A DNA stretch of 52,032 nt from an uncultured Treponema sp. (GTDB taxonomy: Bacteria > Spirochaetota > Spirochaetia > Treponematales > Treponemataceae). Within the stretch, counting starts at the first letter, position 1; each line of letters opens with the position of its first letter. Below are positions 32,286 to 40,445 of this stretch, piece after piece. The translations under genes and the position numbers were made by a program. Below the pieces are notes generated by a model. The model saw only the letters and a list, made by a program, of their open reading frames with translations. It did no database searches and was not told the origin of the DNA. The stretch lies in the NCBI GenBank assembly GCA_900316905.1, contig ONET01000016.1, forward strand, positions 1 through 52,032, read 5' to 3'.

Positions 32286-33980
32286 CTAATTGCCAGAGCC
32301 GCCGTTAGAGCCGTTCGCCAGTTCCGTAAAAATGTAATAGGTGTTGCCGGCGGAATCCGTTCCCTTGTAAACTTCCTTTTCTTTTGCCGCGTCTTTTAAT
32401 TGAACATCATCGCCGGACAAAGGCGTTATGGCCGTGATTTTTCCAACAGTGACATTTTGCATCCATTCCTTGGGGGCATCCGCCTGACCTGTCGAATCGG
32501 TGCGCGTTCCCCTGCCAAACTGGGGAGCAGGCGTAGTAGGCTGAGGCTCAGCAGGCGCAAAAGTCACGCTGGACACAGGAATCATGTAGCGCTCTATGCC
32601 GTCAAGATTAGTGTCACCGGGCAATTTGAATTTTTGCTCAAAGCAATCTAGTCCGCTTATGGAAGTTCGCATTGTCTCAAATTGTAATTCAAGGTTGCAC
32701 ACCATTCCCTCAAGAACGGGGTCTGTCATCTTGTAAGAGCCGCTTTGTTCCGCGCCGCTGGAAGCGTCAATGACATAAACTTTGTTTCCTGCCTTATATG
32801 CGTCAATGGCGGCCTTGAGCTTCTTTCCATACTTGGATTCATCGCCAAAGATTTTTATTTGCCATTCGTTTATCTTTGACTTGTCAACGCTGTCTTGGCT
32901 TTCGTCATAGGAAGACGGAGCGGCCGTGTCTTTTAGAAGCCATGAGACAGGAGAGCAAGCCCTAGAGTCGTATGTGTTTTTGTTCTCCTTGAATTTGGCC
33001 ACGCTTTCAGAAAGGCGCCCTTCCTTTTGCAAGAGCGCGATGGCTACAGCGCCCAATGAATAGCTTTCGCCGTCGATTGTCGTAGCCAAAGCTTCGGTTG
33101 CCGGCCGTTCAAAGGGTTGCCAATTGGAGAATATTGAATGAATGACGGCTTTTCCAAAAAAGTTGGCTGTTCCCTCATTGATGTCATTAAGGCTTATGCG
33201 CTTGAACTCATCGCCAAATTCAGAATTGTATTTTTCAGTCCAATATTTTGCGCGGCCATAATACTCGTCGCGCAGGGCCTTGTTGTTGAAATTGTCAAAG
33301 GCCCTTATAAGCATAAGATTCGCAAGAACGCGGTATGTTCGCGGTCCAAAGTCAATTGGATAAACTTGATCGCGATCCTTGCTTTCAGGATTTCCCCAAT
33401 CCTTTCCTTGAATGTAAAAATGGAAGGACTCGTGGTAAAAAGTGTCAATATGGTCCAGCGCGATTGCCTGTGGATCGTTGAGGTACCTTTTGTATTTCTC
33501 CCGCTCCTTTGGGCTTGGATCGCAGTAACTTACATATGTGACTTTTTTTCCGTCATATTCGCTCTTTTCATATCCCCTAGACACCATTTCTTCTATCGCC
33601 TTCTTTACGACAGGGTTTGTGGCCGCAACCTGGGGAGCGTTTGGAATTTCGTTTTTTGCTTGGGCGTTGACCAAAAACATGCGAATGTCGCTTAAGTCTT
33701 CTTTTGTAAACCTTACCATCATAAGGTTGAACTTGTCTTCGCTAAGGACGGAATCGTCGGGCCAAGCTTCCTTCATTTTTGGATGCATAAGCTTTACGCA
33801 CTCAAAGGCAAATTCCGCCTGGGAGTCAAAGTCCTCGCCCGCCAGCTTTGGCAAATTGCCCCCCGGCGGAACAATTGGAACATAACCTCCAGACGATGAG
33901 TTGGAACACGCCGCAAAAAACAGCGCTATCACGACAACGGCAACGCAGCCGGCCAATGTAAATTTGTTTCTCTCTTTCAT
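32286..33980 (-). CDS. Putative zinc metallopeptidase lipoprotein (HExxH)
   Basis: A 564-residue predicted lipoprotein with a signal peptide ending FFAACS (Cys25) and a Gly/Ser/Pro linker. It carries HESFH (in DTFYHESFHFYIQGKDW, about residue 185) and, about 90 residues later, NEGTANFFGKA, which could supply the third zinc ligand as in gluzincin-type proteases. I do not recognise the family. A Pro/Thr-rich stretch (PAEPQPTTPAPQ) separates a C-terminal region. The mRNA is probably leaderless: an extended -10 TGTTATAAT ends 7 nt before the ATG. Secretion plus HExxH suggests a cell-surface protease; the substrate is unknown. Confidence 0.7.
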   Translation of the reverse strand: MKERNKFTLAGCVAVVVIALFFAACSNSSSGGYVPIVPPGGNLPKLAGEDFDSQAEFAFECVKLMHPKMKEAWPDDSVLSEDKFNLMMVRFTKEDLSDIRMFLVNAQAKNEIPNAPQVAATNPVVKKAIEEMVSRGYEKSEYDGKKVTYVSYCDPSPKEREKYKRYLNDPQAIALDHIDTFYHESFHFYIQGKDWGNPESKDRDQVYPIDFGPRTYRVLANLMLIRAFDNFNNKALRDEYYGRAKYWTEKYNSEFGDEFKRISLNDINEGTANFFGKAVIHSIFSNWQPFERPATEALATTIDGESYSLGAVAIALLQKEGRLSESVAKFKENKNTYDSRACSPVSWLLKDTAAPSSYDESQDSVDKSKINEWQIKIFGDESKYGKKLKAAIDAYKAGNKVYVIDASSGAEQSGSYKMTDPVLEGMVCNLELQFETMRTSISGLDCFEQKFKLPGDTNLDGIERYMIPVSSVTFAPAEPQPTTPAPQFGRGTRTDSTGQADAPKEWMQNVTVGKITAITPLSGDDVQLKDAAKEKEVYKGTDSAGNTYYIFTELANGSNGGSGN

Positions 33981-33987
33981 GGCAAGG

Positions 33988-33996
33988 ATTATAACA
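33988..33996 (-). promoter_or_regulatory. Extended -10 promoter of the HExxH lipoprotein gene
   Basis: TGTTATAAT on the minus strand (TATAAT at 33988-33993), ending 7 nt before the start codon; the -35 is poor. Confidence 0.6.
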
Positions 33997-34044
33997 CGGA
34001 ATCGCGAATTTCGCCAGTTTTTTTATTGGGCCGCGCCAGCGTTC

Positions 34045-34698
34045 CTATTTTTTCCGCAGCGCCCTTTTTAGCATGGCTAGGCCCAGCGCCACGGTGGAGA
34101 CTCCAACTCCGGCGGCGATTTTGGGGCCGGCCTTTTTTAGCGCGTCGCCGCTGGCTTCCTCCACTTTTTTGATGGAACGGCGGGCAAGGCCTTTTGGCTC
34201 GATGTCGCTCTTAAAGCTTTGCAAGATTTGTTCCGTCCACATGGGAACGGTCAAGTTAAAGACATCTCCCAAAATCGCGAGCGTCCAGCCAAGCATGAAC
34301 AAAACGGTAAAGATTATCTCAAAGGCAAAGACGCGCTCGCTTGTTCCGCTGTCCTTGCCAGCGGCAAAATACAAAAGGCCCTTGAACAAAAAGACTGCCA
34401 TGCAAAGCGAGGCCAAGCGCCAAACGATTTTTAGCGCGACGCTCGCCGCCTTAGGAAAACGAACGCCAAGCAAATTTTCCAAAAAATAAAAAATCGCGAG
34501 CGCGAAGGCCGCCGCCGCGATGACAAGGTTCAGCCTAAAAAATTCCGCGTAAACAAAAACGCGGATCAAGGCCCACAGAAAATACAAGGCGTAAAGCGCC
34601 ATTCTTGCCCAAACAAAAAAGGCTTGCGCGCCGCCGATTATTTTTTGAACCGTCGCTTCCGTTTGCGGAAGGATGAAGTTTTCGTTGTCGCCTTTCAT
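34045..34698 (-). CDS. Multi-pass membrane protein, unknown function
   Basis: A 217-residue protein with about four hydrophobic helices between residues 20 and 150 and a basic C-terminal tail ending in a Gly/Ala-rich hydrophobic helix (IAAGVGVSTVALGLAMLKRALRKK). No family is recognised. The start at 34698 overlaps the stop of the DUF1232 gene by 4 bp (ATGA), so the two proteins are translationally coupled. A 13-residue extension to 34737 would overlap that gene by 43 bp and is less likely. Confidence 0.7.
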   Translation of the reverse strand: MKGDNENFILPQTEATVQKIIGGAQAFFVWARMALYALYFLWALIRVFVYAEFFRLNLVIAAAAFALAIFYFLENLLGVRFPKAASVALKIVWRLASLCMAVFLFKGLLYFAAGKDSGTSERVFAFEIIFTVLFMLGWTLAILGDVFNLTVPMWTEQILQSFKSDIEPKGLARRSIKKVEEASGDALKKAGPKIAAGVGVSTVALGLAMLKRALRKK

Positions 34699-35105
34699 TT
34701 TGAGCCTCCGTTTTCCGCGCCCTTCTCTTTTAGCCAAGCCTTGTAGTCGTCGATGTCTTGCGCGGCGAATTTTACGCAGAGCGCTATCAAGGCCGCGTCG
34801 TCAACAAGGCCCAGCGACGGAAGAAAGTCCGGCAAAAAGTCCAGCGGCGCCAAAAGGTAGGCCAACGCTCCGGCCACGACAATGCAAACGCGCAAGGGCA
34901 AGTAGGGATATTTTTTTGTGACAAAATCGCGCAGCATCGCAAAAAACAATTTTACGTCGGCCGCGCATTCCTTAAGCGCCGGCGCAAGCGTGATTTTGTC
35001 CAGCCGTTTTTCGCTTTGCAAAATCTTTTGCGCGTCGTCCTCTGACCATTCGCTTTTTTTGAGCCGCTCCAATTCCTTTTTTGCGTTTTTCTTTATGCCG
35101 AACAT
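34695..35105 (-). CDS. YkvA/DUF1232-family small membrane protein
   Basis: A 136-residue protein. The DUF1232 signature is LAYLLAPLDFLPDFLPSLGLVDDAALIALCVKF (about residues 80-112), preceded by a charged N-terminal helix. Members are small membrane-associated proteins of unknown function. It is followed by a coupled membrane protein gene (ATGA overlap). A TTGAAA-N17-TAAAAT promoter ends 8 nt before the ATG, with no ribosome binding site. Confidence 0.85.
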   Translation of the reverse strand: MFGIKKNAKKELERLKKSEWSEDDAQKILQSEKRLDKITLAPALKECAADVKLFFAMLRDFVTKKYPYLPLRVCIVVAGALAYLLAPLDFLPDFLPSLGLVDDAALIALCVKFAAQDIDDYKAWLKEKGAENGGSK

Positions 35106-35113
35106 CAGAGGTT

Positions 35114-35142
35114 ATTTTACAACAAACTCCGCGCGTTTTCAA
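35114..35142 (-). promoter_or_regulatory. Promoter of the DUF1232 gene
   Basis: TTGAAA (35137-35142) - 17 nt - TAAAAT (35114-35119) on the minus strand. The -10 ends 8 nt before the ATG. Confidence 0.8.
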
Positions 35143-35368
35143 TCGTTCCGCCGGCTGCCTCCCCTCCCTTGCCCTTCCGCCAAAAAATCGCTATATTTAA
35201 AAGCGTAAAGTTTGCCGCGCGATGACCGTTCCGACCCCAACAATGACCTTTATTTTTTTAACGCGCGCGGCTAAAAAAAACGACATTTTTTTGACCTATT
35301 ATTTTCTTTACCGCAATTCAGGCCTGTGTTGGACTGGCGCTGAAAATCAAACGTCTTGCGAGGAAGGT

Positions 35369-35671
35369 ATGGAAAATTCTCAAAACAAACTCAAGCTTTT
35401 TGAAAACAGAAAGGTTCGCTACGCGTGGAACGCCGAAGAAGAGGAATGGTATTTTTCGGTTGTGGACATTGTGGAAGTTCTGACGGAAAGTCCACATCCA
35501 AGACGCTATTGGAGCGATTTAAAAACCAAATTGGAAAATGAAGGAAGTGAAGTGTACGATAAAATCGTACAGTTGAAACTGCCGGCGCCGGACGGAAAAA
35601 TGCGCTTGAATAATTTTCCTATAGCAAAAACGCGCGAAGCGCGCTATAATCCAATCATTGGAGGCGCGAAT
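35369..35671 (+). pseudogene. Truncated BRO N-terminal (phage antirepressor) fragment
   Basis: From a ribosome-binding-site-preceded ATG (GAGGAAGGT) this frame encodes about 80 residues typical of the Bro-N domain of phage antirepressors (KVRYAWNAEEEEWYFSVVDIVEVLTESPHPRRYWSDLKTKLENEGSE). The similarity ends near PAPDGKMR, well short of a full gene, and the frame then reads without a stop through unrelated sequence into the RelB-like antitoxin. It is either a decayed gene cut by insertion of the toxin-antitoxin pair or a genuine BRO-antitoxin fusion. The antitoxin has its own ATG and ribosome binding site, favouring the former. Confidence 0.65.
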
Positions 35672-35890
35672 ATGACAGTTGTGGTTAATAACGCAAGCGA
35701 AATGTTTGTCCAAGCGTTAAAAGCAATGGCCAAAATCGACGGCGCGTCCGTCTATCTTGATGATTACGGATATTACTCAAAGAAAACCGTAAAATCTGTC
35801 TTAAAAGCCGACAAGCAAATGCAAAAAGAGCGCGCCAAAGGAAAATTAAAATTATATGACTCTGTAGACGAATTGTTCGGAGACTTGTAA
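35672..35890 (+). CDS. RelB/DinJ-like antitoxin
   Basis: A 72-residue antitoxin from ATG 35672 with GGAGGCG 6-7 nt upstream. MTVVVNNASEMFVQALKAMAKIDGASVYL resembles a ribbon-helix-helix-type N-terminus, and the C-terminal part (KADKQMQKERAKGKLKLYDSVDELFGDL) is the Lys-rich, Asp-ended tail typical of toxin-wrapping antitoxin segments. A TATAAT lies at 35645-35650. Its TAA overlaps the toxin ATG (TAATG). The same frame continues upstream into the BRO fragment, so a 174-residue fusion product starting at 35369 is also possible. Confidence 0.75.
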   Translation: MTVVVNNASEMFVQALKAMAKIDGASVYLDDYGYYSKKTVKSVLKADKQMQKERAKGKLKLYDSVDELFGDL

Positions 35891-36177
35891 TGAAAGAAAA
35901 ATTCAAATACAAGATTGCGAGATCCTCCGCGTTCAAGAAGGACATAAAATCGCTTTCTCCGGAAGAAATAGAAGACACAAAAAATGTCATAACAAAATTG
36001 GCAAAGGGAGAAACTCTTGAAGAAAAATATCACGACCACCAATTATTAGGAAAATTGAAAGACTTCCGCGACTGCCACATTCGCCCTGATCTGGTTCTGA
36101 TTTATAGAATAAACGACGATGTCTTGGAATTATATCTATACCGCATCGGAAGCCATTCCAAATTATATAAAAAATAA
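35890..36177 (+). CDS. YafQ/RelE-family mRNA interferase toxin
   Basis: A 95-residue toxin of the RelE superfamily, YafQ group. Recognisable are FKKDIKSLSPEEIEDTKNVITKLAKGETL, then HDHQLLGKLKDFRDCHIRPDLVLIYRINDDVLELYLYRIGSHSKLY, which keeps the conserved DHxL...RxCHIxPDxxLIYR core and the C-terminal His used in ribosome-dependent mRNA cleavage. It is translationally coupled to the antitoxin upstream. The helicase gene starts 6 bp after its stop. Confidence 0.9.
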   Translation: MKEKFKYKIARSSAFKKDIKSLSPEEIEDTKNVITKLAKGETLEEKYHDHQLLGKLKDFRDCHIRPDLVLIYRINDDVLELYLYRIGSHSKLYKK

Positions 36178-36183
36178 CCCGCC

Positions 36184-38616
36184 ATGCCCGCGACGCCAGA
36201 ATTGCAAAAATATCTTTCTCTCTTGAATCCTGAACAAAAGCAGGCCGTGGAGCACGAAGACTCGCCGCTTTTGATTTTGGCGGGAGCGGGTTCGGGAAAG
36301 ACGCGCGTAATCACGACAAAAATCGCCTGGCTCATTTCAGAAAAAAACGTGGATCCCCGCTCCATCCTTGCCGTAACCTTCACCAAAAAAGCGGCCAACG
36401 AAATGCGCGAGCGGGCCCAAGCGATGGAGCCAAGCGCGGAAGAAAGCCAAATACGAACCTTCCATTCCTTTGGAGCGTATTTTTTGCGGCGATACGCGGA
36501 GGCCGCCGGCGTTGACAAAAACTTTACGGTTTACGACGACGACGACATGGTCACTCTTATCCAAAAATCAACGCCCGGCCTAAAAAAGTCCGAGGCCGCT
36601 TCCTACGCCCACAGCATAGCGCTGGCCAAAGACTATTGCCTTCCGCCCGACAGCCTGCGCCTTGGCGAAGTTTCAAGCGACCCGCTTTTTGCCGAAGTCT
36701 ACGCGGCCTACCAAAAGCGCTTGCGTTCCACCGGCAACGTTGACTTTGGCGACCTCATCATGCTGCCCGTCCAAGTCCTGGCGGAGAACGCCAACATCGC
36801 GCGGCAAATGCATTACCGCTACCGCGTGATTATGGTTGACGAATACCAGGACTCAAACGTGGCGCAGTTCCTTTTTTTAAAGGCATTGAGCGGCGTTGAC
36901 CAAGACAGCGGAACTTACGTTTGCGTCGTTGGCGACGACGACCAGTCGATTTATAAATTTCGCGGAGCTGAAGTCCAGAACATCCTTAACTTTCAAAAGG
37001 AATTTCCGGGAACGCAGCTGATACGCTTGGAGCGGAACTACCGTTCCACAAGCGCGATTTTGAACGCCGCCAACTGCGTCATAAAAAACAACAGCGACCG
37101 CCTAGGAAAAACCCTCAGCGCCGAGCGCGGCGACGGAAAAAAGCCCGACTTGATTTTTTTGCCCAACCAAGACGACGAGGCGGCCTTTTGCGCCGAGCTT
37201 ATAAAAAAGCAAGTGAAGAAAGGCGGAACGTATTCAGACTGGGCCATTTTATATAGAACAAACGCGCAGTCGCTTGTCTTTGAAAGCGAGTTCCTCCACA
37301 AAAGAATTCCATACCAAGTCGTGGGAACACTGAAGTTCTACGAGCGCGAAGAAATAAAAGACCTCTTGGCCTTTCTCGCGCTCTTGGCAAATTCAAAGGA
37401 CGAAATCGCCTTTCGCAGAATAGTGAACAAGCCCGCGCGAGGACTAGGCCCCACAAGCCAAGACAAAATCATCGACGCGGCAAAAGAAAAAAGCCAAGAC
37501 TTGATCACGGCCTCAAAAGAGCTCGCGCCAAGCCTTTCCAAAAAAGCGCGGGAGGGACTTGAAAAATTTTCCACGCTCGTCGATTCGTTTAAGGAAAAAC
37601 TCGGCGACTCCACGGCCGCGTCCGCCTCCGACGATTCCGCCGCCTCCAGCAATCCTGACGCATCAAACGATTCCGACGCGGATACCGTTCCCGCAAACTC
37701 AAAGCAAAACCTTGGAACGCTGGTCGAAGAGATCATGCAAAAAAGCGGCTTGGAAGAATACCACCAGGCCGACGACGAAATAAGCGGAACCCAGCGCGTG
37801 GCCAACATGCAGGAGCTGGCAAACAACGCAAGCCTCTACCCGCTTAGCATGGACGGCCTTTTGGAATTTTTGGATTCAATAGAATTGGACAGAACGCTCG
37901 CAAGCCAAGAAGACCAAAGCCTTGACCGCGTGACCTTGATCACCTTGCACAACACAAAGGGCTTGGAATTTAAGCGCGTCATCATCACCGGCTTGGAACA
38001 AGGAATCTTTCCGCGCGCGGACAAGTCGGGGCCTGAGCTGGAAGAAGAGCGCCGCCTTTTTTACGTAGGCATCACGCGCGCCCAGGACGAGCTTTACATA
38101 ACCAGCTGCGCCGCGCGCCGCATGTACGGCCGAACCGAGTTCATGCAGCCCAGCGTTTTTTTGCAGGAAGCGGGCGCGGACACCTTCCGCCTTTTGGGGA
38201 ACGTTCCGCCAAGCTTTGAGCGCGCGATTAACGGCGGCTTTTTAGGCGGCGCGGATTTTGGCGATGAAGGCGATTACGGCGACGGCGAATATTCCGACGG
38301 CGACTTTTACGACGACACGCCGCAGTATGGCCAGCAGGGCCGCCGCTCCAACGCTTACGGCGCCTCTAGCAATTTTGGCGCCTCTAGCAATTTTGGCGCC
38401 TCCAGCGCTTCCGCCGCGCCAAAAATCAAGCACCCGCTGGCCAAAAAATACGGGCTGGGCCAGGCGGTCTACCACGACGATTACGGCTACGGCCAAATTG
38501 CAAAGGCGGAAGTACGCGACGGCGAATACGTGATTCACGTTCAGTTCCAAAACGGCGGAACAAAAAAGTTTTTGCCGGCCTACCAAGCCGCGCAGCTTAT
38601 GCGCGTGGAAGAATAA
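36184..38616 (+). CDS. pcrA: UvrD/PcrA-type superfamily 1 DNA helicase
   Basis: An 810-residue 3'-5' DNA helicase acting in repair and replication-fork maintenance. Motifs: Q motif LNPEQKQAVEH, Walker A LAGAGSGKTR, Ia AVTFTKKAANEMRER, II VDEYQDSN, III VVGDDDQSIYKFRGA, IV YRS, V LITLHNTKGLEFKRVII and VI RRLFYVGITRAQDELYI. A Ser/Ala/Asp-rich low-complexity insert (about residues 475-505) interrupts domain 2B. Near the C-terminus 18-bp repeats encode GASSNF twice, before a Tudor-like end (GYGQIAKAEVRDGEYVIHVQFQNGGTKKFLP). It follows the toxin gene by 6 bp and has no obvious promoter of its own. Confidence 0.95.
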   Translation: MPATPELQKYLSLLNPEQKQAVEHEDSPLLILAGAGSGKTRVITTKIAWLISEKNVDPRSILAVTFTKKAANEMRERAQAMEPSAEESQIRTFHSFGAYFLRRYAEAAGVDKNFTVYDDDDMVTLIQKSTPGLKKSEAASYAHSIALAKDYCLPPDSLRLGEVSSDPLFAEVYAAYQKRLRSTGNVDFGDLIMLPVQVLAENANIARQMHYRYRVIMVDEYQDSNVAQFLFLKALSGVDQDSGTYVCVVGDDDQSIYKFRGAEVQNILNFQKEFPGTQLIRLERNYRSTSAILNAANCVIKNNSDRLGKTLSAERGDGKKPDLIFLPNQDDEAAFCAELIKKQVKKGGTYSDWAILYRTNAQSLVFESEFLHKRIPYQVVGTLKFYEREEIKDLLAFLALLANSKDEIAFRRIVNKPARGLGPTSQDKIIDAAKEKSQDLITASKELAPSLSKKAREGLEKFSTLVDSFKEKLGDSTAASASDDSAASSNPDASNDSDADTVPANSKQNLGTLVEEIMQKSGLEEYHQADDEISGTQRVANMQELANNASLYPLSMDGLLEFLDSIELDRTLASQEDQSLDRVTLITLHNTKGLEFKRVIITGLEQGIFPRADKSGPELEEERRLFYVGITRAQDELYITSCAARRMYGRTEFMQPSVFLQEAGADTFRLLGNVPPSFERAINGGFLGGADFGDEGDYGDGEYSDGDFYDDTPQYGQQGRRSNAYGASSNFGASSNFGASSASAAPKIKHPLAKKYGLGQAVYHDDYGYGQIAKAEVRDGEYVIHVQFQNGGTKKFLPAYQAAQLMRVEE

Positions 38617-38651
38617 CTCGCGCGGCCAGCCGAACTATTGGAGGTTAGACA

Positions 38652-39224
38652 ATGAAGGGCGACTTGCTATTGATTATCGACATGCAAAATGTTTACGCAA
38701 AGGGCGGCGAATGGGAATGCATGGACACCGAGGGCGCGGCGGCCAACATCTTGCGCGTCGTTGACTCCGGCGCGGCTGACAGCGCCATCATAACAAAATT
38801 CATCGCGGACAAAAAAGCGCGCGGCGTATGGGCAGACTACAACCAAAAATACAAGGCCATAAACGACGACAAAAACGCCAACGAGCTTTTGCCGCAAATC
38901 GCCGCGCTGGCCGGCCGCTTTCCCGTTTACGAAAAGTCCAAGTACTCGTCGCTTAGCGTTCCACAAATCCGCGAGGCGGCGCTAAAGGCCAAGCGCGTTG
39001 TGGTCGCGGGCGTGGTTGACGACTGCTGCGTTTTGTCCACTGTCTTTGAATTGATTGACGCGGGCGTTTACACGGTTTATCTTACCGACGCCACGAGCGG
39101 CCTTACAAAAGAGAAAGCCGCCGCCACTTGCCTTACGCTAGAAGGCTTGTCGCCGCTCCACGTAAAATTGATGACAACGGAAGAATATATTATGGAAAGA
39201 TGTCCAGATCAAGCCCAAAGATGA
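38652..39224 (+). CDS. Isochorismatase-family cysteine hydrolase
   Basis: A 190-residue alpha/beta hydrolase of the nicotinamidase/isochorismatase fold. The triad is visible as Asp in LLIIDMQNVY, Lys in YEKSKYSS and Cys in VVAGVVDDCCVLSTVFELIDAG. The substrate cannot be told from sequence: nicotinamide, ureidoacrylate and related amides are all possible, and a His/Asp metal set typical of nicotinamidase is not clear. GGAGG lies 8-9 nt before the ATG. It stands alone between the helicase gene and a long intergenic region. Confidence 0.85.
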   Translation: MKGDLLLIIDMQNVYAKGGEWECMDTEGAAANILRVVDSGAADSAIITKFIADKKARGVWADYNQKYKAINDDKNANELLPQIAALAGRFPVYEKSKYSSLSVPQIREAALKAKRVVVAGVVDDCCVLSTVFELIDAGVYTVYLTDATSGLTKEKAAATCLTLEGLSPLHVKLMTTEEYIMERCPDQAQR

Positions 39225-39291
39225 CAAAAGCGGCGGATTTTTGGGCTTTACAGCATTTTACGCACGCGGCCAGACGTACCGTTCGACAAAC

Positions 39292-39348
39292 TGGGTCAAA
39301 ATGACCCAAATTTCATTCAAAATACAACAAATGCGTCAATCTGACGCA
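39292..39348. promoter_or_regulatory. Two spaced 17-bp palindromes upstream of the sigma factor gene
   Basis: TGGGTCA-AAA-TGACCCA (39292-39308) and TGCGTCA-ATC-TGACGCA (39332-39348) share the pattern TGnGTCA-N3-TGACnCA, with a matching change in both arms, and their centres are exactly 40 bp apart. They lie in the 260-bp gap before the sigma factor, about 140-190 bp upstream of its promoter. They look like operators of an unknown dimeric regulator. The rest of the gap holds nothing recognisable. Confidence 0.65.
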
Positions 39349-39483
39349 GAAAATTCCAACGTATACCTTAAAGTTAATAAAATTCCAGCGAATCGGCAAG
39401 AAAATTCGTAAAAAATCGTCAAAATCCGCGCTTTTTGGGCGCCTTTAGCCATATTTTTGGGCTTTTTTCCCCTATTTTAAAAG

Positions 39484-39513
39484 TTGGCGCGTTTTTTGCT
39501 ACAGTTCTATCAT
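39484..39513 (+). promoter_or_regulatory. Promoter of the sigma factor gene
   Basis: TTGGCG (39484-39489) - 18 nt - TATCAT (39508-39513), with a leader of about 18 nt carrying AAGGGG before the ATG at 39538. Confidence 0.6.
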
Positions 39514-39537
39514 AAAAAACAGCGCAAGGGGAAAAAC

Positions 39538-40377
39538 ATGGCTAACGAGGACATTCTTTCAACCTATCTTAAAGAAATCAACAAAATTCCGCTTTTGACG
39601 CGGGAGGAAGAAAACGACTTGGCGGCAAAGGCAAAAGCCGGAGACAAGGCCGCCCGTGAAAAAATCGTCAACTCCAACTTGCGCTTTGTCGTCAACATCG
39701 CAAAAAAATACCGCCACAGCGGGATGGACATGGCCGACCTCATCAGCGAAGGCAACGTAGGCCTTTTGACCGCCATCGACAAATTTGACGCGCAAAAAGG
39801 CTGCCACTTCATTTCATACGCCGTTTGGTGGATTCGCCAAAGCATCCTCAAGGCGATTTACGAAAAGAAAGACGCGATCCGCCTGCCCCTTAACCGCGTG
39901 AACGAACTTGTAAAAATCAAAAAGGCAAAAAAGTCCATTTCTTCCCGCTTGTCGGAAGAAGAGGAAATTCGCGAAATAGCTTCCAGCTTGAACATGGAAG
40001 GCGACACTGTCCGCGACCTTTTGAACATCAGCCGCGAAATGATTTCTTTGGACGCAGGCGTTCAAGGAAACGACAGCGACGACAGCGTTTTTGGCGACTA
40101 TGTGGAAGACAACCGCTACGAAGGCCCCGAAGAGCGCAGCCTTAAAAAAGCGATGAAGCGCGAAGTGGCCGACGTTTTGGGAACCCTAAAGCCCAAGGAA
40201 GCCAGCGTGCTCAAAATGCGCTACGGCTTGGACGGAAAAAAGCCCATGTCGCTTAAGGAAGTTGGCGACGCGTGCAGCCTTACAAAAGAGCGCATCCGCC
40301 AAATAGAAAAGAACGCCATCGAGCGCGTCCGCGTTCCCGCCTCATTGCGAAGCCTTCAAGCCTACGTCGCGGCCTGA
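39538..40377 (+). CDS. RpoD/RpoS-family (group 1/2) RNA polymerase sigma factor
   Basis: A 279-residue sigma-70-family factor with regions 1.2 (DILSTYLKEINKIPLLTREEENDLAAKAKAGD), 2 (NLRFVVNIAKKYRHSGMDMADLISEGNVGLLTAIDKFD and FISYAVWWIRQSILKAIYEKKDAIRLP), 3 and 4 (LGTLKPKEASVLKMRYGLDGKKPMSLKEVGDACSLTKERIRQIEKNAIERVR). Region 2.4 and 4.2 residues indicate -10/-35 recognition close to the housekeeping type. The absence of region 1.1 and the small size suggest an alternative (RpoS-like) factor, not the primary one. Start at 39538 follows AAGGGG; an 18-residue extension to 39484 would run through the promoter. Confidence 0.92.
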   Translation: MANEDILSTYLKEINKIPLLTREEENDLAAKAKAGDKAAREKIVNSNLRFVVNIAKKYRHSGMDMADLISEGNVGLLTAIDKFDAQKGCHFISYAVWWIRQSILKAIYEKKDAIRLPLNRVNELVKIKKAKKSISSRLSEEEEIREIASSLNMEGDTVRDLLNISREMISLDAGVQGNDSDDSVFGDYVEDNRYEGPEERSLKKAMKREVADVLGTLKPKEASVLKMRYGLDGKKPMSLKEVGDACSLTKERIRQIEKNAIERVRVPASLRSLQAYVAA

Positions 40378-40381
40378 AAAG

Positions 40382-40440
40382 ATTCCCGCGTCAAGCGCGG
40401 GAATGACATAGAGTGTCATTGTCGGGCGTGACCCGACAAT
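40382..40440. terminator. Triple-hairpin element between convergent genes
   Basis: Three contiguous perfect hairpins, each with a 5-nt loop: ATTCCCGCG/CGCGGGAAT (40382-40404), TGACA/TGTCA (40404-40418) and ATTGTCGGG/CCCGACAAT (40418-40440), followed by CTTTT. It fits a terminator for the sigma factor gene and HAD gene, and resembles widespread dispersed bacterial repeats. Confidence 0.65.
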
Positions 40441-40445
40441 CTTTT

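Noticed and set aside
32066..32308. An 80-aa basic reading frame downstream of tRNA-Asn
   Set aside because: It spans a terminator hairpin and the tRNA-end duplications and is a low-complexity Arg/Lys/Ser translation of GC-rich DNA.
39484..39537. N-terminal extension of the sigma factor to 39484
   Set aside because: The extension covers the predicted -35/-10, and AAGGGG precedes the ATG at 39538, where homologues begin.
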